DNA of 64,000 bases from Eucalyptus grandis (lineage: Eukaryota; Streptophyta; Magnoliopsida; Myrtales; Myrtaceae): positions 28,359,669 through 28,423,668 of the forward strand of contig NC_052614.1 in NCBI RefSeq assembly GCF_016545825.1, written 5' to 3'. A program made the position numbers and the translations under genes. Below the pieces are notes generated by a model. That model had not been told where the DNA came from. It saw nothing but the letters and a program-made list of their open reading frames with translations, and ran no database searches. Shown here piece after piece: positions 12,058 through 21,784 of the stretch. Within the stretch, counting starts at the first letter, position 1. Each line of letters starts with the position of its first letter.

Positions 12058-13332
12058 CTGTCAAATGTGACAGGAGTTCAAATGGCAATAGCGATTTTAT
12101 ATTGTTTAACTAATGATAACACAATAATAAACAAACTGGAAGATAAATCGGAAAAGTTAAAGATTTGTTTTTGCCACACCTCCATATATTATCTTATACG
12201 CTAAGATAAAGGTAGGGAATGGTGGTGGTTGCTTCGCATGGCGTGCCCCATTCATTTATTACTTTGACATAATTTATTGAACCAGAAGAAACTTAAGGGT
12301 ATCGCTGATGAATCTTGAATATTACATGAATTATAGATTTGAATTAAATTTTAAACCTGTTGTCTGTTAAAGATAATGGGATGATGTTTACATGACATTG
12401 AAAACTTTCTAGAGTGGTTGAATAGGCAAAAATCCAATAAATCAACCCAATATGAGAGTTCAACCATCAATCTATAATTAAGTCATAACTTTTGATGCAA
12501 GAGAAATTCACGTCATGAAAGTCGTTAAGAGTGCTATATTATGACTGCCTGAATTTGAGGGTGTTTCTCTTATCTATTCAACTACACACTCATAAGTTTC
12601 TACTCTTATTCTGAATTTAATAACATTTTAGGTTCGTGTTCTTATCAATTTTCTTTGCATCATGGGATGATAACATATTGTACTTTATTTTCTCTTGAGT
12701 GTCTATTTTATATGATTTTAATTAATCAATTTATGCAGGCGTATGACATAGAAATTATGTGTTGAAGATAGGAAAATTCATTGAAAATTATCTAAAAAAA
12801 CATATAATAAAGATAATTTTTTTCCTTTTTATATTTACTGTCATATTAATAACCAATGAAATATTTCTTTTGTAAAAATAATTTTAGTAGCAACAAATTA
12901 ACGACATTAATGATTTAATTCAACATGCGTGGTATATGATTTAATGAGCTTAATCTTAATATAAATATGTAATTAGGAAAGTTTGTGATGAAGAGTAATG
13001 AAGCTTACGCTGTAAACATGAAAAAAAGGCACGATCCTAAAAAATCGTTGGACATAATAGTAATAAGTCAATTAAAAATTCTATATTATTCAAGCTAGTG
13101 GGATGATAACAATAAATTCTACGACAAGATTTGTTGATACCATTAAAGTAATTCTTGAAACAGAATGACTTATGGAACTCATGCATCGCAAGATCTTACT
13201 GCTTTTTCTTCTTCTTCTTTTTTTTTGTAAAAAACCTAAAAGAAAGAAATGAAGCAAGTAGGAATTAGAACAACTAGTAAACATCCACGCAGACTACAAG
13301 AAAGTAGAAAATGTTTTGGTGAAAAATTTTAC
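12058..13332 (-). other. TNL intron 1
   Basis: This intron of about 1.28 kb lies between the TIR and NB-ARC exons, the conserved first-intron position of TNL genes. The donor G|GTAAAA is at 13332 and the acceptor ACAG ends at 12058. Splicing joins GFDG to YEGKLVKLVVQ in frame. It is A+T-rich, and no gene or repeat was recognised in it apart from a short CTT-rich tract near 13205-13225. Confidence 0.8.
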
Positions 13333-14008
13333 CCATCAAATCCTTTCAAGGAACTGACTTCGTTGAGTGCTTGCTTCCATTTCTCCAAAGTCATTGAGTC
13401 GAAATGCTTACTACGTGTACGAAATGCATCTCCAAAACTCCCACTTTGAAATCGCACATGAGATGGTTCCACTTTGTAGAATATGGGCAACACGGTGTAA
13501 CCCATGTTACTCTTCTTGCACTCCATTATTTGAACTAGTTCATCCAAGCACCACCTGCTCTGCCCATAATTAACGGATATAATGGGGATTAGGATCTTAC
13601 TGTTCTAATGGCTGTCAAAAGGTCTGGTCTGATCTTCTCGCCTTGGCGGAGTTCGTTATCATCTTTGAAAACAGAAATTCCAGCATCAACAAGCCCATTG
13701 TAGAGGTGATCGGTGAAGCCTCTTCGAGTATCTTGGCCTCTAAAGTTCAAGAACACCTCATAGTAGTTTCCAGTCGATGTGGTCGACGAACAGGATGCAC
13801 CATTGTTAGTTTTTGTCGGAAACAAACTAGAGCCATCGGAATCAGTTTCCTTCGGTGCAGTCAACGAACCAGATGTGGCAGCATCAGCATCTTTTACATT
13901 TTTACGCACGCTGGTTTTCTTCTTGTTTAGAAATTTAAACGCAAGCACGGAGAGAAGGATGGGTGCCACGAGCACGGCGAAAGAATGACCAAAAATGGGA
14001 CGATGCAT
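13333..14008 (-). CDS. TNL exon 1: N-terminal signal-anchor plus TIR domain
   Basis: The reading frame opens at an ATG whose first base is 14008. Residues about 10-24 are a hydrophobic stretch (FAVLVAPILLSVLAF) followed by a basic KFLNKKK, which looks like a signal anchor. A Ser/Thr/Asp-rich linker runs to about residue 81. The TIR domain starts at YYEVFLNFRGQDTR (residues 82-95) and contains the BB-loop region (FKDDNELRQGEKI). Near 13603 one base is missing in an A run, where family sequence expects AIRNSKIL. The frame resumes as SKILIPIISVNYGQSRWCLDEL, which carries the Glu of the SRWCLDEL segment that aligns with the TIR NADase catalytic Glu. The exon closes at KGFDG with a GT donor at 13332-13331. 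Family identity is certain; the catalytic role is taken from the family. Confidence 0.93.
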
Positions 14009-15228
14009 TTCGTCTTTGCTCTGACTCTGCCCTTACTGTTTGCTTTCAACTCTGACGGAGGAAAAATCAGAATGCTTCTCAGGAAACACGAAATGCCTTG
14101 TTGCCCACTACTCTTTATTGGTTTGAGTTATATAATCGAACCAGTTGGCAATCAGAATCGCGCCAATGCGTCAAAATGGTTGAGGTATATGTAAATTAGT
14201 AATTGATGCACCGGGAACAGTAACCACGTGCTTAGAGTCGTTGTCTTCACAAGGCGGAAATCTCAACGCCCAAGAAAATCCAACGCGATACCTGTCCAAG
14301 AAGAAGAAAATATGCGAGGAAATTTCAATGCAGAAGAAATGAAAAGAAATAAAACCAGAGATAAATAGACAAGTGATGTTAAAATTTCAATGCACCTTTT
14401 TTTTTTGGTCGAAAAAATTTCAATATATTAAAAATGGTGGATTTTTTGGGAAGAAGAAAAGTGGAGAGGGAGAGAGAGAGAGAGAGAGAGTTGGGATGGG
14501 AACGTGATATGGACTTGCCGGAGAAGATAAAAAGTGGGGAGAAATAGAGCAATGATAATGAAGACACTACGTTGAACCAAAATTAAGAAATTGAAATGCT
14601 TGATCAAAGAAAAAAATTCAAGTACTCAATTACTCATCAAGCAAAACACAAACCGTCATTATCCCAAGAAAAGAAAATCTCTTTCAATTTCACTAATAAT
14701 GTAAATAATCATTTATATTCGATCTAACCTGACGATGCATGCAAACCTAACATTGTTGTGAAGGGTTAAAGTTTAAAAGAAATGAATTCAATCATATTAG
14801 TCTCATATATAGTGCCCACATGAGATTCACATAATTAACTGTTATAAGGAATGCAGTCCATTAGAAACAGATCTAGGCAAGTATACCTTCCCTCCTCCCT
14901 GTGGCATTGTGGCATTGTGGCATTGTAGATAAGTTTTCAAGGGAGCCATGATGCTAGTTTTTAGGAACAATAATTTAAGTCCCAATTCAAGAGATTGTTT
15001 GGTATCACTTCCCTATAGCAAATTGCAACTTGTATAACGTGGCAAATACTTCACAGCTGCATCAATTATGAAGTTAGCTGCAGCAATTATAAATTTACAA
15101 CAATTTCAGGTGTTACGACTATAAAATGTGTTTTATCACACACAAATATCACAGCACTTTACAACACAATAAGGTTACTCTTCAATTGTAACTATACCAA
15201 TGTAATCAGGATTGGAAAAAAAAAATTA
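14009..15228. other. Upstream region of the TNL gene
   Basis: These bases should include the TNL promoter and 5' leader. A (GA)n tract of about 28 bases lies at 14463-14490. The triplet CATTGTGGCATTGTGGCATT is a short tandem repeat near 14906-14926. No TATA box or transcription start could be assigned with confidence, and no other gene is visible. Confidence 0.5.
14463..14490. repeat. (GA)n microsatellite
   Basis: An almost pure GA dinucleotide tract, about 460 bp upstream of the TNL start codon. On the gene's strand it reads CT-rich; CT/GA tracts are common in plant core-promoter and 5' UTR regions. Confidence 0.9.
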
Positions 15229-15229
15229 T

Positions 15230-15935
15230 TAGTCATTTATGTTGTCTAGAGGAGATATATATTTCGCTCGCAGCTGTGATCTCCACCAGTGCTTAGCGTT
15301 CGACATTGCATACGTAACACTTTTTATGGAGCTTGCTCGAACAATGCTGAGCAACTCAAAACTATGCGGAAAATGTTTTGATTCAAAGCGAGAACGACCT
15401 TGAATGGCCTTTTTTATTAATAAAGATATAGAGAAGAAAACCAAAGGGCAATCATTGCACGGGTAATTTCCGCATCATTTTGCAGAAGGTGCGTGGAACT
15501 ATCCTATGTTGGTGTTTCTTGACTTGACTTTGTCTTTTTCTACTACTAGAAGAAATAGAAGAGAAAACTAACTAGCAATACTCCCAATCTCCCGGTGCAA
15601 ATGGACATGAGTCAAGCACAAAAACATATTATGAAATAAATGTTAGTAGGACACTTTGTTAAGACATTAGGATAGGGAAAGTTTCTTATTTCTATCAAAA
15701 TCTACTCTCTTTTTTTCTTTTCTCTTCTCTTTTAAAAGAGTATCCTCCAAACAAGTACATAATGAGTCGCTATCCAACCGTCCAAGACATATGCTGCACG
15801 TAAGGATAATTATTGGACACATAAATCCCACGGCATCATAGGGAAGGTGCGTGTGCTTTTTGACTTGACTTGCCTTTTCTATGAATGAAGAAACAGAAAC
15901 GACAATCAACAATCAATTCTCATGCTTCAAGTCAG
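15230..15935 (+). repeat. W-box cassette repeat, copy a (two sub-copies)
   Basis: This is the first copy of a family dispersed between 15 and 26 kb. Landmarks in order are GGTAATTTCCGC, GCAGAAGGTGCGTGGAAC, TTGACTTGACTTTG (15519), AGAAAACTAACTAGC, CTCCCGGTGCAAAT, GTCAAGCACAAAAACATATT, and a second block ending TTGACTTGACTTGCC (15860) and ACAATCAACAATCAATTC. It lies 1.2-1.9 kb upstream of the TNL start codon. The exact and near-exact landmark matches elsewhere define the family. No open frame is conserved among copies, so it is probably non-coding. Confidence 0.75.
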
Positions 15936-16139
15936 TTAGGATTGATTGATAATCAGTAAATTCTTAGTGAATTTTGTCCTTTGATTTTTCAAAAAATAAA
16001 AATAAATGATCCATTTGATAACGTTAATTAATTTTTACATTCCTAAAAATAAATTTATTTTTAAAAATCAATTTTGAATAAAATCGAGAAGTAGATAAAA
16101 AATTATTTTTTATTTTTAGGAATAGTTTTAGAATCAAAT

Positions 16140-16350
16140 AATTTTCTTTTTTCCTCTTTTCTTTTATTCTTCTTCCTCCTCCAACCCAGCCAAAGATGAG
16201 GTCAGTCTCGTCGAGGTGAGCTCGGGCTCGCCATCACTGGCGAGACTCAAACCTCATCGAGGGCGACAAGGCTCCCTCAAAGCAGGACCAACTAGAGAAG
16301 GAAGGAAGAAGAAAAGAAAGAAAAAGAAAAATCTCATAAAGTTATTAAAA
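16140..16350. repeat. Fold-back-like sequence with a G+C-rich core
   Basis: A pyrimidine-rich left side (TTTCCTCTTTTCTTTTATTC), a G+C-rich palindromic core (16200-16290, with GAGGTGAGCTCGGGCTCGCC and GGCGAGACTCAAACCTC) and a purine-rich right side. The composition and layout match the core of the 8960-9620 element. It is probably a related non-autonomous element; ends are not defined. Confidence 0.5.
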
Positions 16351-16559
16351 AATTAAAATAAATTCTATGGCACTAAAAAAAAATTAGGGTTATATCAAAC
16401 GCATTTTTGTTCTTTCTCTATTTCAGGAATATAAATTATATACAATTACCATATGCTTTCAAATGCTTAGAAACTCGTCAAAGAAAAAGAATAAAAAAAT
16501 TATTTATGAACATAAATTATTTTTAGAACAGAATACCCTAACTATACTCTCCATCACTT

Positions 16560-16760
16560 AATTTCCAAGGGCAATCAATGCACGTGTAATTTCCAAAGCA
16601 GTTCACAGAAAGTGCATGGAACCACCCTATACTGGGCGCTTCTTGACTCAACTTTGCTTCTTCTTTTTTCTTGTCAATAAATAGAAAAGAAAACTAACCA
16701 GTGTAGCAATGCTCCCATGCTCCCAGTGCAAATATACACGAGGTCAATTACAAGAACATA
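16560..16760 (+). repeat. W-box cassette repeat, copy b, interrupted by a LINE
   Basis: It has the landmarks of the family: GTGTAATTTCC, AGTGCATGGAACCACCCTA, a degenerate TTGACTCAACTTTGC, AGAAAACTAACCAG, GCTCCCATGCTCCC and GGTCAATTACAAGAACATA. It stops abruptly at the last motif, where other copies continue TTAT, and LINE sequence begins. Confidence 0.7.
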
Positions 16761-16789
16761 CAAGATCATCTTGAGAGCTTTGGTAAAAT

Positions 16790-17375
16790 ATCTCTATTAG
16801 TTTATGCAACTTCTCATACAAGATCATCTCAAAAATCCTAGCAAATATACTGAAGAAGTGGCTGGGAGTTCTTTTCTTACTGGAACAAAATGCCTTTATC
16901 AGAGGCCGACTTATATAGGAAAATATTTTAATAGTCCAAGAGGTACTACACCAGCTCAAAATTAGAAATGGAAAGGGGAAGTTTCAAGTTGTACTAAAAC
17001 TAGACATGCAAAAGGCATACAACAAAATTGAATGGGACTTCTTGGAAATTTGTATGTTAAAATGGTTTTTCATGCTAAATAGGTGACCTAGGCAATGCAA
17101 TGTGTTACCATTGTTTCTTTCAGTATAAATTTCAATAGAGAACCACTTCCTTACTTTCAAGCTTCAAGAGGTCTACAACAAGGTGATCCACTTTCGCCAC
17201 ATCTTTTTAATATAGTGACAAATATGTTCTCAGAATTATTGAAACAAACTTTAGAGCAAGGCACTATTAAAGGCATTCAGCTGAACAAGAATTGTCCTAC
17301 ACTAACCCACCTTCTCTTTGCAAATGATTCAATCTTTCTTCTTGGATGGGACTATAAAAGAATATCAAAACATGG
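16790..17375 (+). pseudogene. LINE reverse transcriptase fragment
   Basis: Motifs in order are EQNAFIRGRLI, KLDMQKAYNKIEWDFL (motif A, 17008-17050), RGLQQGDPLSPHLFN (17170-17214) and HLLFANDSIFLLG (17308-17346). The family consensus has AYD and FADD; here both read Asn, each explained by one G-to-A change. FADD supplies catalytic aspartates, so polymerase activity is probably lost in addition to the frame breaks (stop near 16917, frame change near 17080). Only the 3' part of the polymerase finger and the palm are present. Confidence 0.88.
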
Positions 17376-17549
17376 CTAAGATTTTGAATAGCTACTGTTT
17401 CACTTTAGGCCAGGCTATAAACTTAAACAAATCAGGGTTATTCTTCAGCAAAAATGTCTTTTTACACTCCGCCAAAATATGCTAGACTGAATTGGGGTCC
17501 CAAAATTGCTAAAACCAGGAAGTAATTAGAAATTCCTTTAGATTGTGGT

Positions 17550-18345
17550 GAAACAAAAAAGCAAATGGTCACTTGGATATTGGCTAGAGTAAACATGAAA
17601 CTAGAAGAGTGGAAGGAAAAACTTATGTCCAAGGTTGGAAAAAAAGTTCTCATCAAAACAGTAGTGCAGGCTCTCCTAGAATATGCAATGTCAATTTTTA
17701 ATGTTCCAGTTTCTATTTGTCAAAGTATTGTAAAGAAAGTTGCAAGACTCTGGTGGAATACTAATGAAACAAAATCTGGAATACACTAGAAGAAGTGGCA
17801 CATTCTTAAGAATAGGAAAGACAATGGAGGTTTGGGATTTCGAAATTTAATTGCCTTCAACAAAGCCATGCTCGGTAAACAAGCATGGCATATGATGCAA
17901 AATCCTTCATCACTGTGGTGCCAATTACTAAAAGGTCTATAATTCCCTCATTCTGAATTTTGGTCAACTGGAAAGGGGTATCGACTTTCATGGGGCTGGC
18001 AAAATCTTCTAATGAGCAAAGACGAGATTCTTCCTTCAGTAAAATGGATAGCAAGGAACGGGAAAAGATTAATATCAGAGAGACAAAATGGCTTCCCAGA
18101 GGAGTTATAGGAAGACCCGCAAATAGGGATGAACCAAAAAAGGTCTTTGAGCTTATTCACAGAGATATCCCAGCTTGGAATGAACAATTTATTGGGACTC
18201 TGTTCGATGAGCACACAGCTAACGAAATTCTAACAATCCCATTGGTTCCCAGGCAAAGGAGGATAAATTATGCTGGACAAACAAAAGCACAAGACTATAC
18301 TTTTAAAAGTGGGTATAATAGAATCAAAGAGAAGGAAGAACAGAA
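17550..18345 (+). pseudogene. LINE ORF2 connector region
   Basis: Sequence downstream of the RT palm includes ILARVNMKLEEWKEKLMSKV, GKKVLIKTVVQALLEYAMSI, RKDNGGLGFRNLIAFNKAML and KQAWHMMQNPSSLWCQLLKG, all typical of plant L1-like ORF2 between RT and the zinc-binding region. Frames change near 17790, 17940 and 18100. It would form the thumb and connector of the polyprotein. Confidence 0.8.
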
Positions 18346-18384
18346 CAACAACACCACAGCCTCTACCTCTCACCAAATCCCTAG

Positions 18385-18625
18385 ATCTCTTTGGATAAAG
18401 ATTTGGAAGGCTAAGACAAGCCTGAAAATCAAAATTTTCTTATGGGGATTATGTCAAAACGCATTGCAAACAAAAGAAAATCTGACAAAAGAGAGGTATA
18501 GTGGAAGAAATACTTGCGATTTCTATAAACAGAAACCATAAATGGTAGAGCATCTCTTCTTACTTTGCCCTTGGACGCATCAAATTTGGATGGATCCTGC
18601 ACTACAAATTCATCTCACCTTATGG
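18385..18625 (+). pseudogene. LINE zf-RVT zinc-binding region
   Basis: It reads LWIKIWKAKTSLKIKIFLWG, LCQNALQTKENLTK, NTCDFYKQKP, stop, then VEHLFLLCPWTHQIW. This is the zinc-binding reverse-transcriptase-associated domain of plant LINEs (Cys and His in C-x-F-Y/C and VEHLFLLC). One Cys position appears replaced (CDFYK where CxxC is usual) and a TAA splits the domain near 18540. Confidence 0.8.
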
Positions 18626-18829
18626 ACTTGGTCGAATAGATGAATGGCCACTTAAATTCAATCATCCTCTGCATGTTTCGACCTCCTTGCATCTATCCTC
18701 TAGCATATTTGGAAAGAAAGACACAGCTTTGTTTTCCGCAAACTAAAACTGAATCCGAAGCACCTTATAAGCTCAGTCATGACAGAAAATCAGTGCTTCA
18801 ACAGTTGGGAAAAGGCGAAGAAGCCTCAC

Positions 18830-19015
18830 CTCAGATCTAGTTTGGCCCAAGCGAAGACACCCTCAAAATCAATATAAATAGATTTTCTTGCCCGGAACGA
18901 CAATCGGAGCAATAAGCTGTGTTTGCCGAAACAATTATGGAGATTTGATGGATGAATTTGCTAGATCGGTAAGAGTAAACTCTGCTGTGCAAGCTGAGGC
19001 CCTAAGCAATGGTGG
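18830..19015 (+). pseudogene. LINE RNase H domain fragment
   Basis: Read with frame changes, the region gives KINID, FLPGTTIGAISCVCRNNYGD, LMDEFARSVRVNSAVQAEAL, matching the plant LINE RNase H (RVT_3) domain, including the INxDAS start and the QAEA helix. The domain is incomplete: downstream sequence turns into the G+C-rich island. Confidence 0.72.
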
Positions 19016-19035
19016 AAACCCTAAAGTAACTAAAC

Positions 19036-19330
19036 GAAGACTTTTATCCACGAAAACTGAGTAGAAATTTGCCTCGTGGATTCTGCTTAGGTTGTCTCTT
19101 CACGCGGACCCACGCCGCTCCTCCTCTCCGCGTTGCTCGACCGCTACGACGGTCAGCTGCTCAGAAACCGAAGCCAACGCGTGGTCCCCACCTCGCATCT
19201 CGAGGAATATCTTCGGCCACCCGGAATGTACCGAATTGCCCCCTCGAGCTCACGTGGCGCGCGGTCCGAGCGAGTTCCCGTGCTCTCCCTGACCGAGGCG
19301 AGTGGGCGGGTTTGATGTTCGGGGCGATTT
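19036..19330. other. G+C-rich island of unknown function
   Basis: Sharply more G+C-rich than its surroundings (CGCGGACC, CGCTACGACGGTC, CACGTGGCGCGCGGTCC). Open frames exist in several frames because stop codons are scarce in G+C-rich DNA, and none is recognisable. It could be the 5' portion of a lost gene or part of an unrecognised repeat. It joins directly to the 93-bp repeat. Confidence 0.45.
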
Positions 19331-19576
19331 CTTTTGGCTTTTGAAGAAGGAGACGGGAATATGCAATGCTTCCCGACAGCGCTAACTGAGGTGGCTTCAT
19401 GCTTTGGACATTCCGGGCGATTTCTTTTGGCTTTTGAAAAGGGGACGGCGAATATACAACGCTTCCCGACAGCGCTAACTGAGGTGGCTTCATGCTTTGG
19501 ACATTCGGGGCGATTTCTTTTGGCTTTTGAAAAAGGAGACTATTTCCCGACAGCGCTAACTAAGGTGGCTCCTTGA
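19322..19576 (+). repeat. 93-bp tandem repeat, about 2.7 units
   Basis: CGATTTCTTTTGGCTTTTGA starts units at 19325, 19418 and 19511, an exact 93-base spacing. Each unit also carries CCCGACAGCGCTAACTGAGG, and the first two carry GCTTCATGCTTTGGACATTC. The third unit is shortened. Since 93 is divisible by three, one plus-strand frame stays open (19334-19576) and would encode a 31-residue repeat; there is no evidence that it is translated. Confidence 0.92.
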
Positions 19577-20310
19577 ATGACTAATGAGGTGCGTTACGTC
19601 TTTCAAAATAAAAGAAAATTTTGGTATGCAACCCCTTGATAAAAATTTAGGTTGCACTTAAAAATATAATAGATGTTTAACATTTAAAAAATTTAAATAT
19701 GTATATTCTTTAAGTTAAATTACAAATATAATTATATAATTATCTACATGATAGTATTTGCATATTTTGAATCTTTTAAGTAATTTTTTTTAAAAAAAAA
19801 AGTTCAACTGTGAGAGTCACAAGAGAATAGAAAGTAAAAATTAGTAGATGGAGCTAAGTACACGATGTTGTGTTTGGTCTGTCATATTTGTAAGTATAAA
19901 CTGTTTCGTATTTGGTGACTTCTTGCCTGATATTTTGCATTAGTGGAGAATTTGTTGATATGCGGATTAACGTACTTAATCTATGCTTTGTTGTCAAGAA
20001 AAAGCTAGAAATCAAACCAAATAAGTTGTTAAGATCTAAAATATATTTAGCATTGTACTCTGATGGCTTAAAGTAAATGATTGCATTGGTAATTTCAAGT
20101 CGAACCTTATGCGATAGAACTCGATTTTCAACTTGACTCAACTTTTTTTTTTTGCCAATGCTGAACTTAATTCATTTGTGAAAAATAAGCTGTGAGTACA
20201 TGCCCGTTTAGATAAAACTGGAAAATAATTACTAAAATTTTTAGTACTGAATTTCAGACCATTTTTAGTACTTAAAATGAAAGAAAATGTTGTTTGATAA
20301 TACCCCCGGC
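19577..20310. other. A+T-rich intergenic DNA, nothing recognised
   Basis: A+T-rich sequence with several long A and T runs. No open frame of note, no fold-back and no match to the nearby cassette repeat were seen. Confidence 0.5.
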
Positions 20311-21780
20311 ATTACGCGGTAGGTACGGGAACCTAGAGGTGCGTGGGGCCATTCTATGCAAGTGTTTTTTGACTAGACTTGCTTTTTTAACTATTAATAA
20401 AAGAAAAATAAAAGAAAACTAACCAGCAAGTCTCCCATGCTGCCAGTCTAATACTCAGAGTCAATCACAAAAACATATTATAACATAAATGTCAGTAGGA
20501 CACTTTGTTTAGATATTCGAATAAGGACAATTCATTATTTTCAATCCAAAATCTGCTCTTCTTCTTTTTCTTTCAAAGGAGATTCGTCCAAAAGAGCACA
20601 TAATGCTGAGTTGCCATCCAACAACTCAAGTCACGTGCTGCGGACAGGATAATTATTGCACACCAGCATTATGCGAAGGTACGTGTGCCTTTTGACTCGA
20701 CTCGCTTTTTTTTTTTTTTTTTTTTGTGAATAAAGAAATAACATCGAAAAGCAACAATCAATTCCGATTGTGTAGATTGCGATAATGCTCTCTCTCTCTC
20801 TCTCTAGGATAAATGTGCCATCCAACGATCCAAGTCGCGTGCTGCAAACGGAAAATTATTGCACACCAGCATCATGCGAAGGTACGTGTGCTTTTTGACT
20901 TGACTTACTTTTTTTTTGAATAAAGAAATAGAACGGAAAAGCAACAATCAATTCCGATTGTGCAGATTGCGATAATGCGCTCTCTCTCTCTCCTCTCCCT
21001 CTTTCTCTGTAGGATGGATCGTGACATGCATATTGACGTATAGTTATGAAGACGGGACCCATTTTATCAGAAAAGCAGAAGACGACCACCAAATTCATGT
21101 GTGTAGAGTCGCTTCATCATTGTTTACGGTAAATTGAAGATTCAATGTAGACATTATACGAAATATTGGAACCGGATGAAACCCTATATCCCAATGAATA
21201 TTAGATTATCGAGAAAAAAATTTTAAAAAATGATTTGATAGTATATATGGGTAGGTTTGTTTGTTATTGCTTGGGCAAGTTGGACAATCACAACGTTTGC
21301 ATAATTAAGAACTAATTGAGTTGTTGCCTTATGTTAGATCTATCTCCGTGCAAATCTTAAATAATCCAAACCTTCCAATTGGCATATTATCATAACATGT
21401 GAACACTGAAATCTATAGATTTTGAAATTTTTACCAAATGTGTGACGTTTTGATCGAAATTTGAGATTCATCATGCTTGATTTGACTCCTAAGTAGAATT
21501 TGTTTTTGTTAACATTTTTAATTTACCACCTCAAAGTACAAATGGAAAAAGAAAAATGAGATATGGTAATATAGTGGACATTGTAGTTCTCGAGGATGAC
21601 ATTTTACCAATTAAATGTATCCTTATGTAAGAAATAAATAAGTATATGCACGAAACAAAGGTTAAATAGTAATGATAAAACAAATTAAAGTTTTGGGAAA
21701 GAAAATGAAGTGCAATTGCTTCTTCACATCGTAAAGTGTGTATCTTTTTTTTCTGACGTTGCTTCTAGTAATTAGTGGGC
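20311..21780 (+). repeat. Triplicated intergenic unit, copy 1 (includes W-box cassette)
   Basis: Copy 1 starts with the cassette (GCATTACGCGG, GGTGCGTGGGGCC, TTGACTAGACTTGC) and runs through a 204-bp internal duplication. It then continues with CATGCATATTGACGTATAG, TTTTATCAGAAAAGCAGAAG, GCTTGGGCAAGTTGGACAAT, GACATTGTAGTTCTCGAGGA and GACGTTGCTTCTAGTAATTA. The same order of phrases recurs in copies 2 and 3 with moderate divergence. No conserved reading frame was found. Confidence 0.72.
20613..21010 (+). repeat. 204-bp direct duplication
   Basis: GCCATCCAAC begins at 20613 and again at 20817. Both halves run through CGTGCTGC, ATTATTGCACACCAGCAT, ATGCGAAGGTACGTGTG, a TTGACT..GACT motif, a T run, GAATAAAGAAATA, AAGCAACAATCAATTCCGAT and a (CT)n tract. 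The halves are very similar, so the duplication is younger than the three-copy unit around it. Confidence 0.9.
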
Positions 21781-21784
21781 GTGC

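Larger units (their letters stand above)
1..14008 (-). pseudogene. TIR-NBS-LRR (TNL) disease-resistance receptor gene, frameshifted and truncated by the window edge
   Basis: This is an intracellular immune receptor gene of the TNL class. Such proteins sense pathogen effectors through their LRRs, switch nucleotide state in the NB-ARC, and signal through TIR NADase activity. The exons read as 14008-13333 (anchor and TIR), 12057-10964 (NB-ARC), 5968-5685 (linker and first LRR strand) and 3972 to beyond base 1 (LRR array). All three introns have GT donors and AG acceptors, and each join keeps the expected family sequence in register. At least one frameshift is present in every exon: near 13603, near 11345 and 11225, near 5705, and several in the LRR array. 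As given the gene cannot make full-length protein. It is either a pseudogene or a real gene with consensus errors. The 3' end lies outside the window. Overall plan and anchor resemble flax L6-type TNLs; orthology was not tested. Confidence 0.9.
16761..19035 (+). mobile_element. 5'-truncated LINE (L1-like) non-LTR retrotransposon
   Basis: The sequence reads, in changing frames, as the 3' half of a plant LINE ORF2: reverse transcriptase (16790-17370), connector (17400-18340), zf-RVT zinc-binding region (18385-18600) and RNase H (18830-19010). The endonuclease and ORF1 are missing, as expected for 5'-truncated insertion. Stops and frameshifts are frequent, for example at 16917, 17390, 17790 and 18540. 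No clear 3' poly-A tail was seen, so the right end is approximate. Confidence 0.88.

Noticed and set aside
13643..13988. Plus-strand frames opposite the TIR exon
   Set aside because: Antisense shadows of the TIR coding sequence, with no independent support.
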